64,000 bases of DNA from positions 2,232,001 to 2,296,000 of the forward strand of contig NZ_CP035925.1 of NCBI RefSeq assembly GCF_013373365.1. Direction: 5' to 3'. Below, piece after piece: positions 27,666 to 36,932 of this stretch. The notes under the pieces were generated by a model. It did not search any database. It saw only the letters and a program-made list of their open reading frames with translations, and was not told where the DNA came from. Position 1 is the stretch's first letter. Every line of letters starts with the position of its first letter. Position numbers and translations under genes: made by a program. The DNA comes from Lentibacillus sp. CBA3610 (GTDB lineage: Bacteria; Bacillota; Bacilli; Bacillales; Amphibacillaceae).

Positions 27666-28409
27666 TCAAATAAAATCCAGTTGGCGTTCCTCCCGGCATT
27701 CCGGACATCTTTTCGGATGCACAAAGCCTTTTTGCCTGTAAAACTGCTGCTCGCCGACAGTAAAAATGAAACGTTCAGTACATTCATGGCATTTCAAATA
27801 GATATCATGCGGTTCAGAAACCTTCAATGCCGCGTTGATACTGTCGCGCCTGTCAGCCGCAACCTGCTCATCCGCCAGTGACCCTGTCTCCAAATCCTGA
27901 ATAACTTCCCGGATTCTTGCTCGCACCTTCTTATAGTCAATCTTCTCCCATTCCTTTAAATAAGGAATATATTGCTTGTCGCCGGTTTCCGCGATTTTCT
28001 CAAGAAACAGCATAATCATGCCGCGGTTCCGGTCTTTCAAATAATACATATCAGGATGTTCTTTACCAGCTGCCAGCCACTCATTCCACTCATGCAACAA
28101 TTCATCAGCAATCTGATCACGCTCAATTTCCCAACCGCGTTCCGTAAAAATAATCATCGGCAATTTTCCGCTGTACTCAATAGCCAGAAAGTCACGATTT
28201 AACATCCAGTCAACCTTCGTCAAAACATCATCCATTTTATCAGCTCGGAAATAGCCATAAACCGGACATTGATCCAGTTCGAGCTGCAGGACCTTTTTCT
28301 CGCGTGACCCTTTCAAAATTTTGGCAAGCAATGTCCTGCCACCTTCTGCAATAATTTCATCCGCCGCGCGTAAAATTGCCCGAATTTCGTCTTCTTGTAA
28401 CTGTTTCAT
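27666..28409 (-). CDS. RQC-minor-1 family DNA-binding protein
   Basis: This 247-residue protein begins with a winged-helix RQC-like domain (KQLQEDEIRAILRAADEIIAEGGRTLLAKILKGSR..., residues 1-110), a helical middle, and a C-terminal zinc ribbon with CHEC and CPEC pairs (near residues 209-240). Proteins of this RQC-minor group are thought to bind DNA or RNA near toxin and repair genes, but their role is untested. Its ATG overlaps by one base the TAA of the preceding gene (28409), so the two are coupled. The acidic pI fits a halophile. Confidence 0.75.
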   Translation of the reverse strand: MKQLQEDEIRAILRAADEIIAEGGRTLLAKILKGSREKKVLQLELDQCPVYGYFRADKMDDVLTKVDWMLNRDFLAIEYSGKLPMIIFTERGWEIERDQIADELLHEWNEWLAAGKEHPDMYYLKDRNRGMIMLFLEKIAETGDKQYIPYLKEWEKIDYKKVRARIREVIQDLETGSLADEQVAADRRDSINAALKVSEPHDIYLKCHECTERFIFTVGEQQFYRQKGFVHPKRCPECREERQLDFI

Positions 28410-28693
28410 TAAAATGGCAACTCCTCATCGGAAATATAATGGTGATTTTTGTGTTTTTCTGGTTGCTTTCCAGGTTTTGCCGCCCCTGAATTTTCAGGCC
28501 TTAATATTTCACCAAACTTTTCTGCGTATAATTCGCGAATCCAGACCTTTACAGGTGCTTTCCACTGTTGTTTAGGCGAAGGAATATTTTTGATCAGACT
28601 TTTTGGCTTCATGCCAAGTTCCTTTGCCATTTGAATATCAGCCTGGTTGAGCCTGCAACGCTTTTTAGCCTCTGCCCACGTTGCATTCTTCAT
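28409..28693 (-). CDS. conserved hypothetical protein coupled to the RQC-minor gene
   Basis: A 94-residue basic protein starting MKNATWAEAKKRCRLNQ, with the central conserved block KELGMKPKSLIKNIPSP followed by KQQWKAPVKVWI. It resembles a widespread small Bacillaceae protein of unknown function. I start at ATG 28693; a TTG four codons upstream (28705) is possible because AAAGG lies ten bases before it. It shares one base with the downstream RQC-minor gene, implying a joint role, possibly in nucleic-acid binding (inference). Confidence 0.6.
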   Translation of the reverse strand: MKNATWAEAKKRCRLNQADIQMAKELGMKPKSLIKNIPSPKQQWKAPVKVWIRELYAEKFGEILRPENSGAAKPGKQPEKHKNHHYISDEELPF

Positions 28694-28776
28694 ACTTTTT
28701 CCCAATTATCTCAATCCTTTCCATGTTACAACCCAACTAAACCTTTCCATTACATCAATGGTATCACTTATGAACA

Positions 28777-28811
28777 AAAAAAGGCCAGGTACGTGGTGGT
28801 CCTGACCTTAA
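28777..28811 (-). terminator. Terminator of hmp
   Basis: On the minus strand AAGGTCAGG pairs with CCTGGCCTT, followed by TTTTT. It lies about 80 bases past the hmp stop. Confidence 0.8.
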
Positions 28812-28889
28812 ACTGATGGCAGACAACGGGCAATAGCCTTTATCCGCATGTTGTTGTCCCGTTTCAGCCGGGACATTTGCGTCAAGCTT

Positions 28890-30116
28890 TTATGCTTCAT
28901 TCAATACACTGACAGGGTTAAACACTTCATAATGCCTGTAATCGCTTGACACGCCCCAGTCTTTAAGCCCGCGATCAACCGCTTTCATGAATGGCGCTGG
29001 CCCGCAGCAATAGAAATCCGCCTGATTCCCGCATGACAGAATGGATTGCAGCCACTGGAGATTGACATAGCCTTCTTTATCATAATTGTGCTTTGTCCGG
29101 TCCTCTTCATTGGGACTATCATAGCAGACAAATGACGAAATATTCGGGTGGTCGGCAGCCATCTGTTCAACATGGTCCTTCATCGCATGGGACGAACTGT
29201 TTTGTGTTGCATGGATGAACGTTACCGGCCGATCAGGGGCTTTTTCAGCAAGCGTATCCAGCATGCCGACAACCGGTGTCACGCCAATTCCGCCACTAAG
29301 CAGGACAATCGGCTCTTTTTCGCTCGTAATTGTAAAGTCACCCGCTGGAGCGGAAAATTCCAGCATATCGCCTTCAGCCACTTGATCATGCAAATAATTG
29401 GACACCACCCCGTCAGGCACTTCCCCCTTTCCTTTTTCACGTTTAACACTTATTTTATAATGATCCTTGCCGGATGCTCCGGACAGGCTGTATTGACGCA
29501 TATGGGTATGAGGTTCACCGTCAATGTCTGCTTTGAGCGTCAGATACTGGCCTGCTTTATAAGTCGCAAGCGGTTTGCCATCTTTAGGCTTAAGACAGAA
29601 CGAGACAACATCATCGGTTTCCTGAATTTTTTCCTCAACGACAAATTCACGGAATCCGGTCCAGCCCCCTTCCTGCTCTTCTGTTTCACGATACTTTTTC
29701 TGTTCGATTTCAATAAAGAGATTGGCGATATAATCATAAGCAGCCGTCCATGCATCAATTATCTCGTCTGTGGCCGCTTTCCCCAGAACATCTTTAACGG
29801 CCTGGATCAGCGCCTCACCGACTACCGGATATTGGTCAGGTTTGACACCAAGCGATACATGCTTTTCAGCAATACGCTCGACAAGCTGATTGATATTCTC
29901 CAGACTGTCGATATTTTCGCCAGCTGCATAAACCGAGTAAACGAGTGCTTCCTGTTGCAGGCCTCTTTTTTGATTCGTCTGATTGAATACGTTACTGAGT
30001 TCGGGAACTCTTTCGAACAACAATTCATAGAAGTGCTTGCCAATTTCAGTACTGTTTTCCTTTAAGACAGGTGCGCTCGCTTTTACAATTTCAAGTTTTT
30101 CTGCATCAAGACTCAA
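28890..30116 (-). CDS. hmp: flavohaemoglobin (nitric oxide dioxygenase)
   Basis: This 408-residue protein oxidises NO to nitrate with O2 and NADPH. The globin domain (1-140) has the distal pair Y30 and Q54 and the proximal haem ligand H86 (AEKHVSLGVKPDQY). The FAD domain carries RQYSLSGASG, and the NAD domain GGIGVTPVVGML and the terminal YEVFNP. The start codon is TTG at 30114-30116, preceded at seven bases by GGAGGG; the next ATG would cut into the globin domain. Three TGTGA-N6-TCACA boxes upstream point to Fnr-type control under low oxygen or NO. Confidence 0.97.
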   Translation of the reverse strand: MSLDAEKLEIVKASAPVLKENSTEIGKHFYELLFERVPELSNVFNQTNQKRGLQQEALVYSVYAAGENIDSLENINQLVERIAEKHVSLGVKPDQYPVVGEALIQAVKDVLGKAATDEIIDAWTAAYDYIANLFIEIEQKKYRETEEQEGGWTGFREFVVEEKIQETDDVVSFCLKPKDGKPLATYKAGQYLTLKADIDGEPHTHMRQYSLSGASGKDHYKISVKREKGKGEVPDGVVSNYLHDQVAEGDMLEFSAPAGDFTITSEKEPIVLLSGGIGVTPVVGMLDTLAEKAPDRPVTFIHATQNSSSHAMKDHVEQMAADHPNISSFVCYDSPNEEDRTKHNYDKEGYVNLQWLQSILSCGNQADFYCCGPAPFMKAVDRGLKDWGVSSDYRHYEVFNPVSVLNEA

Positions 30117-30179
30117 TTGAATTCCCTCCAGCTATTATTGTTTTGACAGGAGTTGTTCCTATATACACCATGTTAAGCT

Positions 30180-30245
30180 TGTGATGCACATCACACTGTG
30201 ATTCACATCACACCTGGCCGTGACAGTTTTGTGAAGAATATCACA
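30180..30245. promoter_or_regulatory. Three Fnr-type operators upstream of hmp
   Basis: TGTGATGCACATCACA (30180-30195), TGTGATTCACATCACA (30197-30212) and TGTGAAGAATATCACA (30230-30245) each match TGTGA-N6-TCACA exactly. This is the Fnr/CRP-family site of Firmicutes. Spacings between starts are 17 and 33 bases. They lie between hmp and the divergent phosphoesterase gene. Confidence 0.85.
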
Positions 30246-30252
30246 TGAAGAT

Positions 30253-30279
30253 GGGACAAAGGGTCTGACCCCTTGTCCC
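30253..30279 (+). repeat. 27-bp palindromic repeat
   Basis: GGGACAAAGGGTCTGACCCC..GTCCC in forward orientation, eight bases beyond the last Fnr-type box. Confidence 0.88.
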
Positions 30280-30348
30280 ACTTCATTGTCTGTCACAATC
30301 AATACATGATACACTTAAATGACTTATTTTGAGTTTGGATGGTGCCAC

Positions 30349-31162
30349 ATGAGAAAGCTATTTGCCTTCTTCACATTTTTGTCATTTATAGTTACTTGTT
30401 TCGTGAAATTGTATCAGGATACCCATTATTTTAAACTTGAAAATGTTACATTTCGCAGCTCAAAACTACCGGCAAACGCTAAGTTCACCATCCTGCAGAT
30501 AAGCGACTTGCATAATCACGTTTTTGGTGCTGACAACGACCGACTGATCAGCACTGTTAAAATGGCAAGGCCCGATCTGATTGTAATAACAGGTGATCTC
30601 ATTGACCGAAGAACCAAGACATTTGACCATGTTTTTTCGCTGGTCGAACGGTTAACTGCGATCAATCCACATGTGCTGTTCGTATCCGGGAATCATGAAT
30701 GGGGAAATGGCCGCTCCGCCGAATTCCTGAATGGCCTTGAAGAGCGGAACATTACGATTCTGAACAACCGGAACACCCAATTCACAAAAGGAACTGTAAC
30801 GCTTAATATAGGTGTTGGATGACCGGCAACAAGAACACGATATCTCATCAAAAGCCTTCAAAAACTTGCGCAGCGAATACTACACTATTTTGTTGTCCCA
30901 TGCACCCGACATTACGAAACAGTATCAATCCATCCCGGCTGATCTTATTCTAAGCGGCCATACACATGGTGGTCAGATAAGATTGCCGTTTATTGGCGCA
31001 TTGCTCGCACCCGGTCAGGTCCTCTTCCCAAAGCTTGACAGAGGCACGTTTCCACTTGATCCGGAGCAGTATCTGTATATTGACAGCGGACTGGGCACGA
31101 CCCGACTTCCAGTACGCTTTTTCAATCAAAGTCAGATGAGCCTGGTGACGATTACAGGGTAA
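30349..31162 (+). pseudogene. membrane-anchored metallophosphoesterase, one frameshift
   Basis: An N-terminal membrane anchor (MRKLFAFFTFLSFIVTCF) is followed by a calcineurin-like phosphoesterase. Metal motifs are QISDLHNH, VITGDLIDRR and SGNHEWG in the first frame, then LLSHAPD and SGHTHGGQ in a second frame that takes over at about 30815, where NIGVG should continue as GVDDRQQEHD. One missing base explains the break. All motifs survive, so this is a very recent break or a sequencing error. Relatives such as B. subtilis YkuE bind the cell envelope. Confidence 0.85.
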
Positions 31163-31179
31163 GCTAGCGTGTGAAATCA

Positions 31180-31947
31180 ATAATAGAGTAGGGTAACCAT
31201 TTTCATGGCTACCCCCTCATCAAACCGTACGTGCCCTATTAAGGCATACGGCTTACCAGCGTGTTACAATAATTAACAATGCACCACCATTCTTTGGAGC
31301 ATTCTTATTGCTTATTTCGCATCCTTCATTGTGCATATTCAGCTTGTTTATACCGAAGTATCTTTAACTGTTCGCATTGCACATCTTTACAAATGCGAAT
31401 CCACGAGGTCGCTCCCCTTCCGTTCATGTATTGTTTTGTCAATACATTACTCCCGTACTATGAGAACGTCTGACTCCTCTGCCCACAGCCAAAACTTCGG
31501 CTTACCCTTATATTTGACTGCCCTAACGGTGAGGCAGAGGCCTCACGGGGTTGTCACACCTTCCTTCCATACATACCCAGTACCATCACACAGTAAGCTA
31601 CAACTAATCGGCTGATTCATAGGTTAGTTGTCAATGAAGGATTTCCCATTAATTTCGGATGGTCACCAACTTACCATGCCGCTGTACCTTTACACTTCTG
31701 CATTTGGGTCTGCATGGCCGACTTCGGGTCTCTCGATTTTCCGCATCTCCTTCAGACACCACCTCACGATGATGCCCTAGATTAGTCTTCACCAGCTGTA
31801 TCAGCACTCTGGTGGAAGGACTTTCACCTTCGTGATAACAAACCTTCCAGGATTTGCAGAGCCGTTCTTACCCAGGGTATCGTACTCCAATCCTTTGACA
31901 GTTCGTTCAGTGTAGCCATCTACACTAGGTGCGACTGCCCGTCGCGC
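31180..31947 (-). mobile_element. ORF-less group II intron (probable)
   Basis: On the minus strand the 3' end has a domain V-like hairpin at 31254-31222 (AAGCCGTATGCC..GGGCACGTACGGTTT, with the AGC triad and a two-base CG bulge). Right after it comes a domain VI hairpin, GGGTAGCCAT-GAAA-ATGGTTACCC (31214-31191), with a bulged A in the 3' strand. Upstream, GGTGAAAGTCC and GTGTCTGAAGGAGATGCGG resemble domain I segments. The 5' end GCGCG at 31947 abuts the U-run of a terminator. No reverse transcriptase is encoded; the 768 bases hold only short frames. Boundaries are approximate. Confidence 0.7.
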
Positions 31948-31988
31948 AAAACAGCCCCCCTTTGCCGTGAAAAGAGGGGCTGTTTTGT
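31948..31988 (-). terminator. Terminator of the nuclease/5'-nucleotidase gene
   Basis: On the minus strand AAAACAGCCCCTC pairs with GGGGGGCTGTTTT. The probable group II intron begins directly after its T run. Confidence 0.88.
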
Positions 31989-31991
31989 CTG

Positions 31992-34900
31992 TTACCACTG
32001 ATCGATCAGTGTATTAGCCATAGTCTGAAGTTCTTCATGTGCTTTTCCTGATATGCGCCCGGTCTCTTCCTGATAATTGACGAGCACATTAAAACCTTCC
32101 ATATGCTTGATCACTTTATCCTGCAAATCATTTTCCTCGTAGTGTCTGACAGCTGTCAAATGCATTTTAAGAGCGCGTGCTGCACTTTCATCCATAATCT
32201 CCCCACTGTCCAAGAGTGATGTCACCAGTTCTTGTATATCTCCTGCATTTACCGGCTCGTCAGGCGTCTCACCCATCAAATCGACAATACGGCCTTCTCG
32301 TTCAGGGTCTACGATGCCATCCAAATCATCAACCATGTAATCTCGCAATTGCTCCCAGTCAGATGCACCGATGTCTCTTACACGGCCATCATTATAAACT
32401 TGTTCAAACGTTTCAAATCCATCGCCGCCCTGACCGGTGAAACCATTTGTTGTCACCTGATATTCCTCGTCCAGCTGAATTTCCTCAAGTTCGCCATCAA
32501 CCTCAACGTACATTTCGACAACACGATTGCCCGGTTCTTCTTCACTGTCATAATAGAATTGCATACCGGACACATGCAGGAAGCCGCCGTTTTCAGCTGG
32601 AGCCTGGCGAACACTGTGCTCCAGAATATCCTTGATTTCCTGGCCGGTCAACGTCGCGACCACTGGATTGTTGCCAAATGGCAGAACGTTGATGACTTCA
32701 CCGGCTGTAATTTCACCTTCATCAATCGGCGCACGGATACCACCGCCATTTTGAAAGGCAATAACAGTCTCAGGAAAACCTTTTGCCTTTGCCCCAGCGA
32801 GCATTGCATCTGTCACCAGGTTACCCAGCTCGGTTTCGTTGGCGCGGACGCTGTCGTCACCAGGTTCATCCTGACGCGGGTTTGTCAGATCTTTCATGGC
32901 CACTGCACCAATTTCCTCATTCATGACCTTATCAACTTGTTCTTGATACGGAGCAAGTGCTTCGGCAGCTTCAGGGTCTTCAGTAAATTCATCCACTGCA
33001 AGCAATTCGCCGTTATAACCTGTCACCACACCGTTCTCGTCAAATGTCACATCGAGTGTGCCAAGGTTTTCAGCATATTGTCCGGCCTGGACGATAACAG
33101 TAGGATCTTTCGCTTCCCCATCATCATCTTCCTCTACGCTTACCGGCTCGTCCAATGCCGTGTGCGAATGACCGCCGACAATCACATCGATGCCATCAAC
33201 CTCTTCGGCAAGACGCAAATCATTGCCCACTTCAGGTGCACTGTCATACCCGAGGTGATTCAGCGCGATGATCTTGTCAATGCCCGCATCCTCAAGACCC
33301 TCCACTGTCGCCTCAGCCGTTTCTTTAAAGTCGCTAAACGTGACATCGGCAGGGTTGGCGATATTCGCCGTATCCTCAGACGTCAAACCGAAAATCCCGA
33401 CTTGTTCACCGTCAATTTCCTTGATAATACTATCGTAAACTTCCCCGTTTTCTGGATCACTGGCGAGCGACTGATTCGTTTCAAGGCCGCTCATGTAAGG
33501 ATCCTGTGAAAAATCAATATTTGTACCCAGGAATGGGAAGTTGGCATTTTCAACGAATGCTGACAGCGATTCATGACCGCCTTCTTCACCACCCAAATCG
33601 AATTCGTGATTACCGAAAACCATGGCATCAAAATCCATCAAGTTCAGTAATTCCAAATCAGCCTGTCCGGTGAATTCATTGAAATACAAGGTACCGGAAA
33701 AAACATCACCGGCATGCAAAAGCAATGAATCCGGGTTTTCCTCTCTGAATTCTTTGACCGCGGTCGTCATTTTCGGCAGTGGTTCCACACGAGCATGTGT
33801 GTCGTTCATGTGCATAATTGACAGGTCAAAATCACTAGCGGTCTCTTCAGCTGCCTCCAAATCGATCTGCGTTAAAATTGGATCGTGATCACTCGCCCGG
33901 CCATGCATATCCGTGAAGTCAGCATTGACATGCAGCACGTCAGTCTCTGTCACATCAGCCAGATTATCGGATACAAGCACATGATCAAGCACCTGTGAGT
34001 TGCCCTGGTAAAGATAGGTGTACCGCTCTTCCTCAGGCACGGACATCATAGCATTGGTCAGTTCGTCACCTTCAAGAATGTCCATCGTTTCCGTAAATTC
34101 AAAGTCATTCATATCACCTAAAACAACGACATTTTCATCCGGATTGTCTGCTTTAATAGCCGTAACAAAATCGTTGACGATACGGGCCAGCTCATGACGC
34201 TGGTCTTCGCTTCCTTTGACCGGCGGCTGATTCTGTCCGAATTCACCATCATCACCGCTCTTGGAGTTAAAATGCGTTGCTGCCACGACAACACTTTCAC
34301 CATTAAATTCAAACTGGGCCGCCAGAGGCTTTCGTGTATCTTCAAGTGCAGCTTCATTTGGCGAGAAGCGTCCCGGGTTCAGCGTTAATTGGCCATCTTC
34401 ATAATCTGTCGCTTCAGTCGCCGTTCCGTGCTCACCATCCGTCAAGGACACACGTTCCGGATTGTAAAGGAATCCGACGCGAATATTACCGTGTGGTGCC
34501 CCGCCATCCTGATTGTACTCAGGATCAATATTGGCATAGTCGTAATCAGGTCCTCCCTGCTCGCTGATTTCGTCAGTCAGCCGTTCATAACTTGCAGAAG
34601 CATCCGCACCATCAGGGCCTTCATCCTGGCCGTTGTTATCCATCACTTCAACAATCCCTACAATATCCGGGTTGTCCATGTCATTTGCAAAAGCGCGAGC
34701 AATGTTTTCTGATTTTTGTGGTGACGTTTCACTTTCGTTTGCCGAAAAGTTTTCCACGTTATAAGTAGCAACTGTCAGCTTGTCTTCATCTTTTTCGATA
34801 GTTGTTTGTTCCTCCGGCTGGGTATCGCCTTCTTCAAAAACCGACTCCACCTCATCCAGATCGGCATAGACTTTGTAATTTCCGTAACCGTAATTCACCA

Positions 34901-36860
34901 CACCATCAACAGGTTCCGTGAACTTGTCTCCTGTTTTAACCGCGAAATCTCTTGCTTCATCGTTTGGATGCAGCTTATACTGAATCGTTTGCGCATTCGG
35001 TCCTTCTTCTGTTAAACGAATGCCGCCATTCGCCGTTGTGTTTTCCGGTGTGAATTCATTTGTTGCTACAACCAGATCACCATGTTCCTGCGGAGCAACT
35101 GCTCTGGATGGTGCTACTTCCACACGCATCCCTTCAAGACTTTCCCAAAAATCAATCGCATAGTTATCCGGTTCAAAACTGTCAAAACCGTCTTTACCAA
35201 CAATTTCTCCAGGAATATCGCTTGATGTCAGCTCAACCGGTGACGGTAATTCAACATCGCTATCGGTGACATCAACAGCGCCGCCCTGGTCATCACGCGC
35301 ATTAATTTCTGTAACCGGCAAATCTGTTTCGGTCCGATCATCATAGCCATCGATATGATATTCATCGACCTCTCCAGTTACACTGACGAGATCGCCCACG
35401 TCGACACTAGCCGCATTGCCTGTGTAGACAACGATCCCTTCTGATGTTTTGTCATTCCCGTCATAGTTTTCTTCAGGCGTCTGCATATGAAAATAATGCG
35501 AACCTCTAATCTCGTATTCATACGTGACAATCCCTTCAACGTCCTGAACGGTGCTGCCGGTCATCGGTGATTCATGTCCTTCTCCCTGAATATCGTGAAT
35601 CATCACACCATCTTCAGGATTGTAGACGGAATAGTCGAAAACTGCGACATCACTCGATTCCAATCCATCTTTTTCAGCAATCGCTCTGATTGTTACATCC
35701 TCATCAACAGTTATCGCACCGCTGTATGGCTCACCATTTTCTGATGGGTCACTCCCGTCTGTGGTATATAAAATATCAGCATCCTCTGTTCCGGTTTCCA
35801 ATGTGACTTCCGACCCCGCCGGAATAGTCCCTGAATCAGGACTGGCTGTTACAGGCTGGACAACCGACGCGTCCCCCACGATATCCGACTGGCTGCGCGG
35901 GATAATCTGCTGATCTGAATCAAATTGCGTCACAACACCGGTAATCGAATCATAGGTAACACCGGTTTCCAGGGTAAGGCCACCTGTCTCATCCCGTACC
36001 ACAAATGTATTCCCGGCTTCATCTTCAGCTGTATAATTGGCCCAATCGCCGCCATCATCAACGTCTGTGAGTGTGACATTTTCAATGACAGCCAGTTTCG
36101 ATTGATGATTTTCCAGCTCATTGCCATTGAGCGTCAAAGGTTCAGGAATGTCAGCACCTTGAGTTTTCTCATCAACTGTCGTACTGTCGAGCTGCAGCAA
36201 TCCTCGATAGTCATTCAAACTGCCGGTCACAGTGATTTCATCGCCCGCTTGCACATCAAGGCTCGTTGGCCGCACAGCAATCGCTGCTGTATCGTCCTGA
36301 ATTTGAATGGTATTTTTTAACTTAGCCGTGACAACACCTTGCGTTTTCGCTTCACCAGTGCCTTGGTCCCTTACATCTGCAATTGACTGCAATTCAAGCG
36401 GTTCATCCGGGTCTTCCGAAGCAAATCGCATATCGCTCGGTTCCTTAAGGCCATTATGGCTGTGGTATTCCACCATATCACCGGTGACGATAATCTCCTC
36501 ATCCAAGTTGTCCGGATTTGAATGCAATCCAAATTCTGCCCGGTACTCGTCTGTCACCTGAACAAACAACATGTTATCAAGATCCGTTTCACCGGCTTCA
36601 TCTGCCAGCGCAACATTATAATCCTCCCGAAAATCAGTGCGCGACACATTACCGGGGCTGATCACATACCCGACAATATGCCCCTTGACTGTCTGCTCAC
36701 TACCGTCATTATCCTTCTCAATCGCATCCGCGACAGTGATTGGCTCGTCCGCCTCAGCAGCGTGCACCCCAACGGGAATCACTGCTTGCATCAGCGTACC
36801 TGTCATCAGTACAAAAATCATCAGCATACTGCAATATTTCCGCCTGATCCGTGCTTGCAT
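31992..36860 (-). CDS. giant secreted nuclease/5'-nucleotidase (YhcR-like)
   Basis: This 1622-residue, very acidic exported protein has a signal peptide (1-35, ending VGVHAAEA). Two OB-fold modules follow (about 40-225), then a chitobiase-type C-terminal-like module (about 336-410, ILYTTDGSDPS) and an ExeM-type OB region. An endo/exonuclease/phosphatase domain comes next (about 690-1000: TYNVENFS, ATHFNSKSGDD, VLGDMNDFE, SDHDPI), then a UshA-type 5'-nucleotidase (from about 1015: HMNDTHARVEP, HAGDVFSGT, FGNHEFDLGG, GGHSHT, QNGGGIRAPI). The C-terminus is a FIMAH helical domain (about 1532-1622). It should degrade extracellular DNA/RNA and dephosphorylate the nucleotides. It has no LPxTG-type tail although a sortase gene precedes it. 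Confidence 0.9.
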   Translation of the reverse strand: MQARIRRKYCSMLMIFVLMTGTLMQAVIPVGVHAAEADEPITVADAIEKDNDGSEQTVKGHIVGYVISPGNVSRTDFREDYNVALADEAGETDLDNMLFVQVTDEYRAEFGLHSNPDNLDEEIIVTGDMVEYHSHNGLKEPSDMRFASEDPDEPLELQSIADVRDQGTGEAKTQGVVTAKLKNTIQIQDDTAAIAVRPTSLDVQAGDEITVTGSLNDYRGLLQLDSTTVDEKTQGADIPEPLTLNGNELENHQSKLAVIENVTLTDVDDGGDWANYTAEDEAGNTFVVRDETGGLTLETGVTYDSITGVVTQFDSDQQIIPRSQSDIVGDASVVQPVTASPDSGTIPAGSEVTLETGTEDADILYTTDGSDPSENGEPYSGAITVDEDVTIRAIAEKDGLESSDVAVFDYSVYNPEDGVMIHDIQGEGHESPMTGSTVQDVEGIVTYEYEIRGSHYFHMQTPEENYDGNDKTSEGIVVYTGNAASVDVGDLVSVTGEVDEYHIDGYDDRTETDLPVTEINARDDQGGAVDVTDSDVELPSPVELTSSDIPGEIVGKDGFDSFEPDNYAIDFWESLEGMRVEVAPSRAVAPQEHGDLVVATNEFTPENTTANGGIRLTEEGPNAQTIQYKLHPNDEARDFAVKTGDKFTEPVDGVVNYGYGNYKVYADLDEVESVFEEGDTQPEEQTTIEKDEDKLTVATYNVENFSANESETSPQKSENIARAFANDMDNPDIVGIVEVMDNNGQDEGPDGADASASYERLTDEISEQGGPDYDYANIDPEYNQDGGAPHGNIRVGFLYNPERVSLTDGEHGTATEATDYEDGQLTLNPGRFSPNEAALEDTRKPLAAQFEFNGESVVVAATHFNSKSGDDGEFGQNQPPVKGSEDQRHELARIVNDFVTAIKADNPDENVVVLGDMNDFEFTETMDILEGDELTNAMMSVPEEERYTYLYQGNSQVLDHVLVSDNLADVTETDVLHVNADFTDMHGRASDHDPILTQIDLEAAEETASDFDLSIMHMNDTHARVEPLPKMTTAVKEFREENPDSLLLHAGDVFSGTLYFNEFTGQADLELLNLMDFDAMVFGNHEFDLGGEEGGHESLSAFVENANFPFLGTNIDFSQDPYMSGLETNQSLASDPENGEVYDSIIKEIDGEQVGIFGLTSEDTANIANPADVTFSDFKETAEATVEGLEDAGIDKIIALNHLGYDSAPEVGNDLRLAEEVDGIDVIVGGHSHTALDEPVSVEEDDDGEAKDPTVIVQAGQYAENLGTLDVTFDENGVVTGYNGELLAVDEFTEDPEAAEALAPYQEQVDKVMNEEIGAVAMKDLTNPRQDEPGDDSVRANETELGNLVTDAMLAGAKAKGFPETVIAFQNGGGIRAPIDEGEITAGEVINVLPFGNNPVVATLTGQEIKDILEHSVRQAPAENGGFLHVSGMQFYYDSEEEPGNRVVEMYVEVDGELEEIQLDEEYQVTTNGFTGQGGDGFETFEQVYNDGRVRDIGASDWEQLRDYMVDDLDGIVDPEREGRIVDLMGETPDEPVNAGDIQELVTSLLDSGEIMDESAARALKMHLTAVRHYEENDLQDKVIKHMEGFNVLVNYQEETGRISGKAHEELQTMANTLIDQW

Positions 36861-36932
36861 TGTCCTCTCCCCCTTTTTCGATTTTTCACCGGTTAATCAA
36901 ACCGATAACATTCCAAACACATGAAAATACAT

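Noticed and set aside
29148..30065. 305-codon plus-strand frame antisense to hmp
   Set aside because: Opposite a complete flavohaemoglobin with all catalytic residues; a shadow frame.
31279..31615. Short open frames inside the probable group II intron
   Set aside because: No reverse-transcriptase motifs or ribosome sites; the region is better explained as intron RNA.
32232..33509. Long plus-strand frame (425 codons) antisense to the nuclease gene
   Set aside because: It lies wholly opposite conserved metal-binding motifs of the giant nuclease, with no ribosome site; a shadow of its codon bias.
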